In this document: one piece after another, positions 1 through 12,400 of the stretch
Layout: each line of letters opens with the position of its first letter
How positions within the stretch are numbered: the stretch's first letter is position 1
Origin: Tricholomella constricta
Taxonomy: Eukaryota > Basidiomycota > Agaricomycetes > Agaricales > Lyophyllaceae
Reading direction: 5' to 3'
Assembly (NCBI GenBank): GCA_013368375.1
Contig: JAACJP010000052.1
Location: 62,001 to 126,000, forward strand
Length of the DNA stretch: 64,000 nt
Translations under genes and position numbers: made by a program
The notes under the pieces: generated by a model
Seen by the model: only the letters and a program-made list of their open reading frames with translations
What the model was told of the DNA's origin: nothing
Database searches by the model: none

Positions 1-1
1 T

Positions 2-3000
2 AGCTCATTTGGAGGAGGTCCATCTACGAACGCGTTCGGCGGCGGCGGCGCATTTGGATCATCATCGACGAACAACGCTTTCGGAGGTGGTGCCTTTGGT
101 GCACTTTCTACCGACTCGAGCACTAAGAATGCGTTTGGACAAGCGAGCTTTGGATTTGGGAGTTCAGCGCCGAGTTCTGCCGCTGCGCCTGTGCCCGACA
201 TGACACGCGAAGCATCTATGTCAGACTCTACGCCTTCTCTCAGCGGAATGGGTCTTGGAGAGCCGAACGACCCCTCTAAGCCGATGAAATCTGGAGGTAT
301 ATTCGGGTCCTCACCGTCTACATCGATGTCTACAACCACTACGCCCTCATTCGGTGGAGGTCCGATTAAGCCTGCCTCTGGGTTTGGAGCGTTCAATAAT
401 TTACCTTCTGCTCAAGCAGCTACGCCGACCACAAGTGAGCAGAAGCCGGTGAACCGTCAGCCCGAAACTCCTGCGTTCAGCACGGCGTCCAAGCCTGCTT
501 CTGCGTTCGGCCAATCGGCTTTTGGAGCGTCATCGTTTGGTCAGCCTGCTTTTGGCCAATCTGCCTTTGTGAAACCTGCAGTCCCTGCGTCAACGACGAA
601 TCCCGTCAGCGGTGGCTTTGGGGCGTTTGCTGCCACGCCTACGCCGTTTTCAGGTGCAGCCGCACAACAAGGCGCCAGCACAGGCTCTGCATTTGGTTCC
701 GCCACGAAGGCCACGTCTCCTTCTACTGGTGGTTTTGGCGCGTTTGCATCGTCTGCCCCTTCTGCCTTTGGCTCCGCAGCGGCAACTCAAACTTCTTCGA
801 CATCACCTGCACCAGCGACAGGGTTTGAGACATTCGCACAGAAAAGCCCCTCACCATTTGGAAATGCCTCGCCGCAAGGAGCACCTGCGACGTCGCCGTT
901 TATGGCCGGCGCTCCTCAGTCTAAATCACCTTTCGGGTCAGGCGGGAGTACAGATTCTGCTTTTGGAACTACCGGATTTGGAGTGTCTCCATTTGGCCCC
1001 CAGCCAGGCGCTCGTGCGATCTCACCATTTGAGAAAGAACAGTCTGCCTTTAAAACACCGGTGAAGCCTGCTGCACTCGCTGGCTCTCCGTCCTCCTCAC
1101 CTGAATCCACGCCTCGACTTGGGAAAGCCACAATTGTCTCTGATAACGATAGCCCACCCGCACCAGCTGTGCACAAGGCACCAGCCACTCCTACTTCTTC
1201 CTCTCCTTTTGGAAGTCTCATTGCCCCGAGTTCAGGTGCCTTTGGCAATATTCAAACATCTCCTTCCGTGTTCAAGCCTGCCAGTGGCTTCGGTGCATTC
1301 GGCAGTGACAACGCTCCGGCCTCTTCACCGTTCTTCAAAACGCCTGCAGAGCCCAAGTCTCCTCCCATCTCAGCTTTCCCGACGGCATTGGCGCAATCAC
1401 CGAGTGCCAAGACGACGACAACCACTCCGACTTCCCTGGCATTCGGAGCATCGTCGCCTCTAGGAGGTGTCCGCTCGGCTTTCACGCCAGCGACGGCACC
1501 GCCGCCTCCGGCCAAGGCACCTGCCACAGGAGGATTTGGAGCATTTAGTGGGTCGTCCACAGGATTTGGAGCATTTTCGGGGCCGAAAAAATCGTTTGGG
1601 GAGCTGTTGAAGGTGGGCGATAATGATACGACCGATCCGGTCAAGCCGAAGACGGGAACAGCGTCGGAGCCGCCGAAACCAGTTTCGGCGTTCCCGCCCA
1701 TTGCCAAAGGCGCACCTGTTTCTGTGTTTTCGCCGCCTGCTCCTAAACAAGAGGGAGCTGAGAAGAAGAGAGAGGAGCCCTCTGCAGGTGGTGAGTGTTT
1801 TTTGCGCCTCGTCAATTTTCTTTCTCACTGCTTCATCTTCAGGTTCACGCGAAGAGAAGGGCAAGGAAGTGGAAAGGCATGATAAATTGTCTGAGAATGC
1901 GTCCTTTGGTAATCTTTCACTCTTGTCCGACGCAAGTTCGTTTGCCGAAGTTGAACATGAAGAATCGGATGAAAACGATCTCCCGTCTGGAAGTGAAGAT
2001 GCAGAAGGGGAGGCGCATGTTGATTATGACGAAGAAGGATCTTTCTTGTCCGATGAAAGTGAAGAGGAAGGGGAATTGACGTCTGAGAGCGAGGAGTCGT
2101 CTCAGCTCTCTGATGTACCCGAAGAGGAGGAAGAGCTAGAGGAAGGAGAGGGTCCTGGAGTTACAGCCACAGATCCAACTGTGGTGCCACTTCCTGAATC
2201 CCGATCTACGTCGGCGACTCCACAACCCGAGGTTCCAAAAATCAAAGTCACTCCCTCACCGCCACCCGAGCCAGTGTTGGAGAAGATCAAGGAAGAAAGT
2301 ACAACCCCTCCTGGGACACCAACGAAAGAACCTTCTCCGCCATTGACTCGACCATCGTCAACCCCAGCACCTGCTCCTACTACCTCCTTTGGTTTAGGCT
2401 TAGGCAGACCAAGCACTCGTCCGACACGTAGTTCGCCATTGGCGAGCGTCCCTGTGTCTCTTGCAGATGACGACGAAGCCCCTCCTTCACCTGCAAAACC
2501 TCCAGCCTCGCCCAAGCCGGGTTACTCGCCCCTTCCTATGGAGGTTCCCTTGAGACCTGAATCCGAAGATGATAAAGCATCCAGCCCGAAACCTCCCAGG
2601 CCTCAGACTCCGCCCCTGCTCTCCGCATTTGGTCCACAGAAGTCAGATGCAGTCCCCGCTATTCCAGCGACCCCACCGACTCCCTCTACTCCCGCACAGC
2701 CTGTTTCGACGACGCCCGCCACTCCTCCCTTCAGTCTCTTCGGAAAATTCAAGCCTCCTACAACTGGAACGCCATCCGATACAGAAACAGCGACGTCTCC
2801 ACCGGAAAAGGCTCCTGCCGCCCCTCAAAACATCTTTGGCAGCTCTATGAAGCCCCTCGCGAATGCAACTCTCCCAAAGCCTGTTACGGCACCCGTGCCC
2901 GCCCCTCCACCGACAGGCTTTGGCCTCTTTGGCAGCCTCCCGCAACCGTCAACTGGCGTCACTAAGCCAGCAGTCCCACCTACCGGCCAGCCAGCTCCTT

Positions 3001-4894
3001 TCAATCTCGGAGGCTTCAGCCTGAAAGGAAAAGCTCCCGAGGTCGACTCGCCCTTGTCCCCACCACCCATGTCATCAACAAAGCCACCGACGCCGGCCAT
3101 CTTCGGTAGTGGGCCTGCCGCATCTCCCTTTACTCTCGCAGGAAAAGGCAAAGAAACTTCCATGCCGCCGCCTAGTTTGTTTCCGTCCACCACAACAAGT
3201 ACAGCCGCAACAGCTACCACCTCACCACCCTTCGATCTAAGCGGGTTCGGTCAAAAAGGAAAAGCCTTCACAACGCCTGCTCCTGCCCATCAAGCTCCTG
3301 GTACACCACCACCCTTTGATCTCTCCGGCTTCAGTCTCAAGGGCAAACAGCCGGCAGCAGCGGGTGCTGCCACTCCATCTCAGACTGCGGCTGTCCAAGG
3401 TCCGACAGAGGCAGGAATGCAGCGGGAATGTATGCTTGTGGCGAATTCGGTGAACGAGGATCTGGCAAGTGTAAGTTTTTGGCCTCTTACAAATTTAAAC
3501 ATGATGTTAATAGTGGGGAATAACTAGCTTGGCCGATTGGCAGAACAGCGGAAGAAGCAATTGCAGATCATCAAAACGCGGTTAGGAGGACGCCAGCGGG
3601 CGGATTTGTTTGATGCGAAGAAGTGGTCGCCAGCGGGCGCGGTGATGTTCGGGGAGGTGCTGGTGCAGTTTGAGAAGGACTTTGATGAGCTGAGGGATAT
3701 AAGGGATGCACAGAGGCAGATGATTCGGGAATTGCAGAGCAGCATGTTGAAGGGTAGGTTTTTTTTTGCGTTGTTCGAAGTATTTGCCATTTGGCTGACG
3801 CATGTTGGGCGCCTGTAGCGAACACGAGAAAGGAGGAGATAAACAGGTTTAACAAGGCGAAGAGTGACAAGGAGTTCGCGAGGATGTTGAAGGCGAGAAC
3901 GCTTGGGCCGGAGCATCTCGAGACGCAGACGCAACTGCGACGGAATATCAGGGTTTGGCTTTTTTTGCTGTGATGAATTGGTCCTGCTGGCTAACTTCGC
4001 ATTGTAGGCGATGCGTGATCGTGTCCAGAAGCTTGAGGATCATTTGAAGGCATCGAAAAAGAAGCTGATGCAGGTGAAGACAGGGCAGCCCGGACTGAGG
4101 TATCGTATTGTTATGCTTCGTGGAGATTCAAAACGCTAACCTCTACAACCAGAGCACCTTCTCTGGATACAATCAACCGCACATACCGCAACATTGACCT
4201 CGCCATCCAGCAACAGTCCGCAGACGTTGCACTCCTCAAAAGACGCATCTCAAAGCTCCACCTTTCCACGCCGTCCAAATCTCTGTCTCCCGGGTCATCA
4301 TCCCGTTCGTCGACACCCGCCCGCGATGCGCGTCTCCCGGATCCCGCCGCGCGCCCATACAACGTCACCCCCAACGTCGCCATCACCACCGCCGCCGCAC
4401 TCAACGCCGAACGCGCCGCCCACAAGCTCAAGCGCGCGCTCCTCGCTGTGCGTAAAGAGCCCCTCCTTAACACTCGAGCCGCCAGTGCATCCCCTGCCCC
4501 ACTCTCCTTCGGTACGCCCCAGAAATCGTCCCCGTCCCCTCCGCCCACGACAGACTTCTTCAAGTTCCCGCCCTCGACGCCGCTGTTCCCCACCACGCCC
4601 ACACCCACGGAAGGACCCCCTCCACCAGCATGGAATGTCCCCCCGGACGACAGCAGCTTCTCGCCATCGTCGTCGCCGCCGGCGGGCCGGAGGGGTGCTA
4701 CGGCGGGCATGAAGAAGCATAATATCATCCCGCTGAAGAAGAACGCGGGTGGGGCGACCCCGCCGCCGCCGCCGTCAACGTTCAGCTGGGGCCCACTGCC
4801 CACATTCGATTTCGATAGCAAGGGCGAGTCGTTTACGATGGTTGAGGCGGTGAAGTTGACGTCGCCGGGAAAGGGCTTCGGGAGTAAACCTTAG
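2..4894 (+). CDS. FG-repeat nucleoporin, Nup159-like (5' end outside window)
   Basis: A protein of the nuclear pore central channel and cytoplasmic face, whose FG repeats bind transport receptors. The frame is already open at base 2, so the start and any beta-propeller domain lie to the left. Exons: 2-1790, 1843-3470, 3528-3753, 3819-3952, 4008-4099, 4153-4894; all introns are GT-AG, 52-65 bp, and keep phase. Order: dense GAFG/AFG/SFG repeats (to about 1600), an acidic Ser/Glu stretch (about 1900-2150), a Pro/Thr-rich part with spaced FG and recurring DLSGF/SLKGK motifs (2160-3420), then a charged helical C-terminus likely to form coiled coil (3528-4250), then a Ser/Pro tail. FG repeats followed by a C-terminal coiled coil fit fungal Nup159, which binds Nup82 and Nsp1. 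Another FG nucleoporin is possible because the N-terminus is unseen. Confidence 0.8.
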
Positions 4895-5047
4895 CCCCGT
4901 GTGCAATATCATTGTTGGGGTGTATACTACTGTAACTTCGGCCTCTACACGTACGTACATACATTTGTCTCGCTCTGTAGGCACTGCGCGGTCCATCGAT
5001 TTGCGGTCGTGACTGCAGGTTGAGCCTCTTCTGCATCTGCCTGCTTT

Positions 5048-5075
5048 TCCTCTTCTTCTTCTTCTTCTTCTTCTC
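5048..5075. repeat. TTC/GAA simple repeat
   Basis: A short run of CTT/TTC triplets between the two convergent host genes. On the minus strand it would encode the poly-Glu stretch of the possible alternative pICln C-terminus. Confidence 0.8.
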
Positions 5076-5256
5076 TGTCATCCTCGTCCTCACTCCCATC
5101 AATGCCATTCGCCTGCGATGTCAGATCGTGGGGATAATCGATGATCGATTCGAGATGCGCGAGAGCCGCCTGCAGGGAGTGTCGGTATCGGAAGCAGACA
5201 TCAAGGAAACAAGGAAGGAAGCATGCATGCAAGAAAGAAGAGGGGGCTGCGTTGGT

Positions 5257-5998
5257 CTAGTACGGCGCATAGCGGGAATCGTTGAGGAAATCGCTGCGCA
5301 CCCTCCCGACTTCACTGAGCTCTTGCGCCTCGTCACCCGTGAACGTGTCAAAGTTTGAGGCGTCGATGAACGCGTCATCGTCTCCGTCTAACCCCTCGCC
5401 GTCGTTGTTCTTGTCGGGGTGCAGCGCGGCGCACATCGAGAGCGCTTCGAAGATCGGCTCCACTGCATCAGACAATTATTATTTTTTGCATGTTGATTTA
5501 TTTTTATGGTGGCGAGCAACGTACGTGCGGCAGCGCCGTTCTGCTGTGGCAGGATGCTGAGCTCGCGAAGCTCGGTGTCCTCCTCGTCGTCGTCGGCTCC
5601 GGGCGCGGAAGGATCGCTCTCGTCGAGCTGGCAGTATATCGACGGCCCGTTCTCTCCGCGGGAGATCGCGTGCAGTGTGATCGCGGGGTACTCGATCTGG
5701 AATCCGCGCCCTGTGCTCGACATGAAGACGAGGACGCTGCGTCGCGAACTTAGACAGATTTGGGAGTGTAAAGAGAAAAAGAGAAATACCTTGTGAGAAC
5801 GTAGAGAGTTCCCTGGGCAGCGTCTTGGTCGGTGAAGCCGTCCACTGCGGGATCGAGTCGGACGGTTACATTTAATTCTTGGTGCTTGCAGACGGGTGGA
5901 ATGCTGCTGAAGGACGCGGGAGTTGAGCTGATGATTTGGCGGTGCTCCTCTGGGGACGCGAAGGTGGGGAGAGCGGTGATCAGGGTCACTGCGGGCAT
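5257..5998 (-). CDS. pICln-like protein (methylosome subunit / volume regulation)
   Basis: pICln proteins chaperone Sm proteins to the PRMT5 methylosome during snRNP assembly and have also been linked to cell-volume chloride currents. Three exons on the minus strand (5998-5790, 5736-5525, 5462-5257) with 53 and 62 bp GT-AG introns give about 208 residues. The PH-like core is recognisable: GTLYVLT is followed by VLVFMSSTGRGFQIEYP and ITLHAISR, matching the GTLY...GFSLEYPTISLHALSR core of the animal protein. An acidic loop (DDDEEDTEL) follows, then the helix LEPIFEALSMCAALHPD and an acidic tail. This size is typical of the family. The frame used here ends at 5257; an alternative splice gives a longer acidic C-terminus (see findings). 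It lies tail to tail with the nucleoporin gene. Confidence 0.82.
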
Positions 5999-6331
5999 CG
6001 TCGTCGATGGGAGTACAGATGAGACTTGGAATTTTCGGCAAAATCAATTGATCATGTCCCACGGTGTTGAATCTGCATCAGAGAAAAAGCACGTCTGATA
6101 TCTGGGACTACATGGCCATGGGTTTCAATAAATATGAGATTTGCGGGAGAAGGTTGATCGTTACATAGATGCCAAAGAATACGACGGAATTTATAGATGT
6201 AGTCATCCGCAATATCACTGGCAGGATTCATGCATAGCCATGTATGAAAACTCTCCGATGCATCAAGTTCAAACAAGGTATAGCATTCCATCTGGCAAGC
6301 TTGAGATATCAATTCCGTTGTATTTAAGGTC

Positions 6332-6453
6332 ATGGATAGCTGTACCAGCATCGACTCCGATGGATAGCAGTACCAGCATCGAACTCCGATGGATAGCTGT
6401 ACCAGCATCGAATTCTGATGGATAGCTGTACCAGCATCGAACTCCGATGGATA
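6332..6453. repeat. 29-bp tandem repeat, four copies
   Basis: Four near-identical 29-bp units of the form ATGGATAGCTGTACCAGCAT plus CGAACTCCG, starting at 6332, 6360, 6389 and 6418 (the first is 1 bp shorter), followed by a partial fifth. It lies in the otherwise empty spacer between the pICln gene and the DUF6698 gene (5999-6624), where I see no coding signal. Confidence 0.85.
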
Positions 6454-6624
6454 CTTATCTCAGTGATTGCTAGGTATCTCTCGAAACGATTCATATGCAG
6501 ACGTGGTATAAATAACAAAGTTCATGCATTATCGGTATGTTAGTCAGTCCGAGGTACAGGCAGAGAATATCAAGTACACGAGAAGAAGCAGCTGCAACGA
6601 GTAAATACCTATAGGCCATCGAGT

Positions 6625-8440
6625 TTATCGCCTATTCCCTCCTCTCTTTCTGGTAGCTGGAACCGGCTTTTTCTTCACCTTCTTCGCAGGTGGGGAGGGC
6701 TCCTCTTCGCTAAGCTCGCTTTCGGACTCGGGCCCAGAGCGTTTATTAGGCAGGTTGAATCCACTGCTCTCTTGCAATGGAGCGCGTCCAGTGGACGTGG
6801 TCTGCGTCGCAGGTGTAGCTGAAGGTGGCTGAGTCAACATAGCGTTCGGTATCGTAGGCAGGGGGTGAGTTTCCACTGGAGGAGGGATGGACGAGCTCCG
6901 GGGGGGTGTAGGAAGACGAGGCTCAGTGGGCCGGGGTGCCGGACGTTGAGCCGCAGTTGTAGAAGGGAGAGGTGGTACTGGCGAGGAGGTCCTTGAAGGT
7001 ACTGGCGAGGAGGTCCTTGAAGGTATCTGTTGATGGGTGTGGGGAATTGTGTTTAAATACGGTACGAACTGAAACACACCTGAGTGGTAGACATTGCTCT
7101 CGGTTCCTCTTCATTCGGGTTGCGTTGTTGGTCTCCCAGCTCCAATTCCCCTCCGCAATCTCCTCCTTGCAACTGAGCCTGCTTGGGGAGAGCAGCGTTA
7201 CCGCTATCACTGCTCGCTGCGCGTCCTTCGGCTGCTGCCGCCTGTGCCAGAATCCGGGAAACTGGATCCCCAAGGCCATCGTCGGAGTCGTCATCCACAA
7301 GCTCCTTCGATTTTGAGTTCTTCTTGGAGCGAACGAGGCTGACTTGTCTTGACATAAAGGTAAGTATATTTAATTTATTAACAAGAAAAAAACATACGAG
7401 TTCCACCAAGCGAGTGTTTCCTTTGCCCAAACACTATCGGGCTCCCGCAGAAACATGTTTGCGACATTGTCGAAAAACGTTTCATTATTGAAAAATCCAT
7501 CGAGTAGCGTCCATCCCAGCCCAGAGAGTGCCTAGCACAAGTGAAGGTATATCACGGCGAAAATAAATGATCCGACGAACCATGCGTGCGTGAACGGCTG
7601 CATACGCGATTGCCCTCGGCTCTACTGTAGTCATCCCATGCTTCTCGGCCTGTGAGGGTTTGTTGCCTCGCTTGTCTCTGTTGAACGCTGCCAGAGGGCC
7701 ACAGAAAATACAAAGAAAAGCCTGAAAAACAAGTATCAATTTAAACCTCGCCCAAAAAGACCCAGAACACTTACACGAAGAAGCAACGGACCACGCATGA
7801 GACCATCAAACTCATTGCCCATGATATACTCTGTCCCTTCTGGGTATAAAAACGAAGGGAATTCCTTTGCCTTGATCTTGATTTCGCCATTTTGGACCTT
7901 CTGCATAAAAGTACTGTTTGAAAAAATGCGTCATCGGGAAGACATCCAATTCATCCACAAAATGGTAGAAAAATAGACACACGTACATAGGGTCTTCAAA
8001 GAATGTGGACAGGAGCCTGAGAGGCGTCAGTAGGAGACTACACTGCTCGTCGTCCCATCCTCGCTGCGTTTCGGGATCGAGAGGATGCCAGGGCTTCTTG
8101 AGAAGAAGGTGGAGGCGTTTGGAGGGCAGAATGTAACTGGCGATCTGGCTCTTCATTGTTGCTGTGTCGTTTGTTCGGGACCGCGTGGCTGCTGTCGCAA
8201 GCTACCTCCATGGAGTAAGAAGATGTCAGGATGCATATATGCATGTTTCCGCACCTCCTTGATGAACAATTCAAACATGCTTGCATCTTCGATGCAAGCA
8301 GATAAAACCTTGGCATATGATGGGATAAGTTTGATGATGATTCCGTAGGTGGCTATCTCGGACTCGGTGTAGCTTCAGAAATGGTATTGAGATAAATAAA
8401 GGCGCATATATCTTTAAAAAAATTACTTACTCATCCTCGC
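6625..8440 (-). CDS. DUF6698-family protein, 3' part (exons 2b-9), split by a hAT element
   Basis: This is the larger part of a gene whose start lies at 20582; the break is the hAT insertion at 8441. Exons: ..8431, 8372-8255, 8201-7983, 7900-7775, 7721-7581, 7531-7398, 7347-7080, 7026-6625. All introns are GT-AG, 49-82 bp, and phases agree throughout. DUF6698 hallmarks are in order: a helical lead (ATYGIIIKLIP), NDTATMKSQIASYIL, FPSFLYPEG, GLMRGPLLLRAF, AYAAVHARMALSGLGW and LAWWNSQV. A Ser/Pro-rich disordered tail ends in a basic patch (PPAKKVKKKP), possibly a nuclear localisation signal. The biochemical function of DUF6698 is unknown to me; the family is common in Agaricomycetes. Without the insertion the product would be about 541 residues and has no internal stop, so the disruption is recent. 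Confidence 0.75.
8433..8440. repeat. Target-site duplication, left copy, hAT element
   Basis: ATCCTCGC directly abuts the element end at 8441 and recurs at 20313-20320. Eight bases is the standard hAT footprint. Confidence 0.92.
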
Positions 8441-8699
8441 TAGTGATGCCGAAGTCCGGTTCAGTCCGGTTCTTGTGAAATTTTTGCGAACTCTGGACTG
8501 GACTTGAGGTTTGGTCCAGAGAATATGTTGAACTTTGGACCGAACTATAGGTTCAGGTCCAGAAAGGTTCGGTTCAGGTTCACGAAAGTTCGAACAAAAT
8601 ATAATTGGTCAATTTCATTTTGAGTTCATCGTGTGCGAGATATAAGTACATTAGGTACAATGAAAAGGCATCTAAAGAGGCAAACCACCAAGCAACATG

Positions 8700-9244
8700 T
8701 CAAAGTAAATCAGAATGTCCATCTGTGCAATCCCACAAGGTCTCGAGGTGTTTCTCAGCCTCAGATCCCGCGTCGATGTGTCCATTTCGGTATGCGCTCT
8801 TGAGCAGTTGGAGGGCCTCAAAGGCCTCGACAGTGAGACGGTTGCGAAGCGCAACTCCGGTAAGACCGCCACTGGAAAATGCGCGTTCCGATGGTGTTGC
8901 CGAGCCTTGGATGGCAAGGTAGTCGCGAGCAAGACGAGCAAGCGTAGGGTAATGAGATGGACCGGAGTGTTTCTGTGGGAACAATAATGAGTGGTAGTCA
9001 AAGATACCTGTATTACGACGTACCCCCCAATAACCAATAACATCCTCGACCTTCTCCAGCGGGCTCTCCAGATAGCGTTTGAGTTCATCGCGAGGGCTGG
9101 CCTGAGTGTGCTCGGCGTCTACACGTGCTCGGACAGCATTTCGGATCCAAGAATAGCCATATTGACCATTGGACTTGTCAGGGACCACTGGGTGGGACGT
9201 GAGAGAAGTGAAAGGAAGTCGGAGACGAGAAAACATACCGGCAG
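8700..9244 (-). CDS. hAT transposase, C-terminal dimerisation part
   Basis: This continues the transposase from 16823 across the nested element. The exon from 9187 reads VVPDKSNGQYGYSWIRNAVR, and an intron follows GYWG. The hAT C-terminal dimerisation motif is clear: HYPTLARLARDYLAIQGSAT, then PSERAFSSGG and LTVEAFEALQLLKSAYRNG. Stop at 8702-8700. Joining 9244 to 16831 with one copy of ACCGGCAG restores the exon and the phase of the next intron (GTATGT donor at 9238), so the transposase was intact before the inner insertion. Confidence 0.85.
9237..9244. repeat. Target-site duplication, left copy, RecQ/DUF6589 element
   Basis: ACCGGCAG next to the element end TAGTCT at 9245; identical copy at 16823-16830. 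Confidence 0.82.
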
Positions 9245-9477
9245 TAGTCTCCCAAAGGCAGTTGTAGATACTCCTTGAACCTGCAGGCTTAGGATATCCG
9301 TATCTGACGTCTGCTACCCCCTGGGCCCTGTTGTTGGGAGGGTATTTGCCGAAAGTTGGCCGAGCTCGGCAAGTCACATGATTATCAATTCTCGCTGCTT
9401 TTGCAGTCGCGTCTCGCCAAAGCGAGTCCAGTTCCTGTCGCTCGACACTATAATCTTTATGCCTCGTTTAATCTGAA

Positions 9478-12400
9478 ATGTCTACTCCATCTACAAGGCC
9501 CAATGCATCCAGCAGCTGGATCTCTGAACTGGGTCAGTTGCACCTCACCAATCTCGTGAGAACGAGGCTGGATTACACTCTGTAAGGGTTGTGACTGGGT
9601 GACACTGGAGTATATCATGCCGGATACTTATTCCCACGGGCTCTAGTTTTTACCATTGCTTTACTTTCACTACGCCTGTGTTGCTCGCTCTTCTCACTAT
9701 AGAATTGGATCAAACACACTTGTGACTGAAGCTAGGACCTCAAGACTCAACAATCTTACACTTTTTTGTGTTTCCCAGCCTCTCTGGGGCTATAGTGGAG
9801 AGACCTGCTGGCACAGCACCCACAGCTTTCTGAGCTGTTCTCTGGACGACTATCCACCTTTCTAGGCTTCTCTGGGCAGTGATTCAGTTCGCTTTCCAGT
9901 CCTACTGGTTGCTGGAAGGATTGGGTGGAGAGTGGTAGAGGTTTGGGACTGGGCCTGGTGGGGTGGTGATGATGTGGCAGGAAGTTTGGGTCATATCTTT
10001 GGAACAAAGGCGCGTATCTCTTGGGCCAATACTGCGTGGATGCGGCCCTCGCTGTTGCGCACATTTCGACCCCTGGATCATCCATTTCTGCCAACTCCTT
10101 CCCCCTCACCATCGCTTTTCATGTTTTGACATTGTCTGGCTGATATCTCGCGACCTACTGCGCCGATTCCTTCGATTCTAAGTTCGCTGCGTAGCCCTTG
10201 GCTGCCGCTTTCCGTCGATACCTGGGTCTACAGCTATCCGCGCCACGGTTCGCATCCTGCACCCGTTCTGGTGCTTTTATCCCCATCCCTGCTACCCCAA
10301 CCATCTCCCACCACCTTGGGTTGGTTCTGGGCTCATTCTCTTCGCATTTTGGGCCTCTTTCACCTCCCCATACCCTCCTACCATCATTCATATTGGTTGC
10401 TCCGAAATCTGGTCATCATCCTCTGCAGTGCCTTTGCTACTCACCCCTTGGTGCTTTATTGCATGGGACCTTGAAGTATCCGCATTTTCCTCCATGCATA
10501 GGCTGGAGATGTACTCTGAGGTATATCCTCTAGGTATTCCACGGTGTTTCCGTCCCCAATCCACCATCGTCCATCACTCTCGTTGACACCGAGCAGCGGT
10601 CGTTACATATGCGCCCTATCTCTGGTTCTTTCGTTGAGAGGCCTTGGGAGCATCTACCATTGGTTCCCTCCGCGCCTCCTCTGATTCCCTCGTCAGCCCC
10701 AGGCCACGCTTGGGGGTGGGGTCTTTGTGGTAATTCCTCCGACACGCTCTCGCTCACCCCGGGTACTGGACCACCTCCTTTCTACCGGTTGTCCATCACC
10801 CTGTCGACGCGACTATCATTCGTTCCATATGAGCCCTATCTTTGGTTCTTTCGTTGAGAGGCCTTGGGAGCATCTAACATCGGTTCCCTCCGTGCCTCCT
10901 CTGATTCCCTCGTCAGCCCCAGGTCATGCTTGGGGGTGGGGCCTTTGGAGTAATTACTCCGACATGTTTTCACTCAACTGGACGATGGACGACCCCCTTT
11001 TTCATTTGGTTACCTGATGGACTCTTTAGGTAGTGTTTTACCAGGTACAACCATTTTTTTTTCCTTTTTTCATCACCCTTTCCCTTCCACCATCTTTTCT
11101 TCAGATAGAGTCATCCTTGGGGCTGATTCTAGAGGGGGAGAATGTAAGGGTTGTGACTGGGTGACACTGGAGTATATCATGCCGGATACTTATTCCCACG
11201 GGCTCTAGTTTTTACCATTGCTTTACTTTCACTACGCCTGTGTTGCTCGCTCTTCTCACTATAGAATTGGATCAAACACACTTGTGACTGAAGCTAGGAC
11301 CTCAAGACTCAACAATCTTACACACTCCTTATGATTATCAACTCTATGCTGCGGGATGCATTTTAAATGGGCTGGATGTCATGTGCATCAATGCGACTGG
11401 AGGGGGAAAATCGGGTCTGATTTACATACCAGCCATTGCACGGAAGGACATGATCATCCTGGTGATTGAACCTACAAATTTTCTCGAGCATGACATGGTG
11501 AGTTATCAAAAATCATCAAAGAGCACTTCTGAAGCTTGATACAGGCTCGAAATCTGGGCGCTAAAGGAGTCACTGCCATTGCAATTAATGCAGAGGCCCA
11601 AGAAACAGCCCTCCGTGCAGGACGAAACCTCTGGGCAGAAGCGCAGGACTGTCGCTACCAAGTCATTACTATCTCCCCCGAGTCCTTGCGATCATCCGAG
11701 TTCGATAAGCTCCTTGCTGACCCGACCTTCTATAAGCGTTGGGGTTTGCTTGTTGTTGACGAAGTCCATCTCATTGATGAATGGGGACGAGACTTTCGAC
11801 CCCTTTATCAGGACATCTGGTCGGTACGCTCCCGTGGCCCTGATGGGCTCGTTGTTGTTGCACTCTCGGCTACCGTTGAACCTGGGCACCAAACCGATGC
11901 CATTATCCGACACTTGGGCTTTCGAAAGGGCAAATATTTTCTGGACCGACGTGACTGTGAACGCCACAACATCGACTTCATATTCCGGGATATTGAGTTC
12001 TCTTTCACAGGGCAGACATTTCGGGACCTTGACTGGCTCATTCCTCCTGGATTGAAAAAGGCATCTGATGTTCCGAAGTGCCTAGTTTACTGCGAGACCA
12101 TCGAGATGGGACATCGTATGGTAACTTATCTCCGATCACTTCTTCCTCCTCCCCTGAAGCAACACGCCCACACCGTCATCCGCCACATGCATTCTCTGAA
12201 CTGCCCAGACTGTAAATCTGAAGGCCTTGCAGCTCTGTATGAATCCGGGGATGCGAGGACCACGGCGCTGTTTGTTACGACAGCTATTTTAGAAGTTGGA
12301 ATCGATGTACCAGACATTGAGTCTGTCGTGATGTTCCCTGCTCCTCTCAGCGCATCTTCCCTCGTGCAGCGAAGTGGCCGTCCCGCCCGTGGCAGAGGGA

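Larger units (their letters stand above)
9581..11322 (+). mobile_element. Non-autonomous LTR retroelement (1.74 kb)
   Basis: Two 180-bp direct terminal repeats (9581-9760 and 11143-11322) start TGTAAG and end CTTACA, with a 5-bp target duplication CACTC (9576-9580 and 11323-11327). A purine tract (AGAGGGGGAGAA, 11131-11142) directly precedes the downstream LTR. That polypurine tract sets the orientation as plus. The 1,382-bp interior has no retroviral coding sequence and contains an internal tandem duplication. I could not recognise a primer-binding site after the left LTR. Confidence 0.92.

Noticed and set aside
612..1864. Long overlapping ORFs on both strands within the nucleoporin gene
   Set aside because: They are shadows of the low-complexity FG/Ser/Pro coding sequence and lack any domain.
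4945..5232. Separate small acidic gene next to pICln
   Set aside because: Its readable part starts in phase at a good splice acceptor and resembles the pICln C-terminus, so an alternative last exon is more likely.
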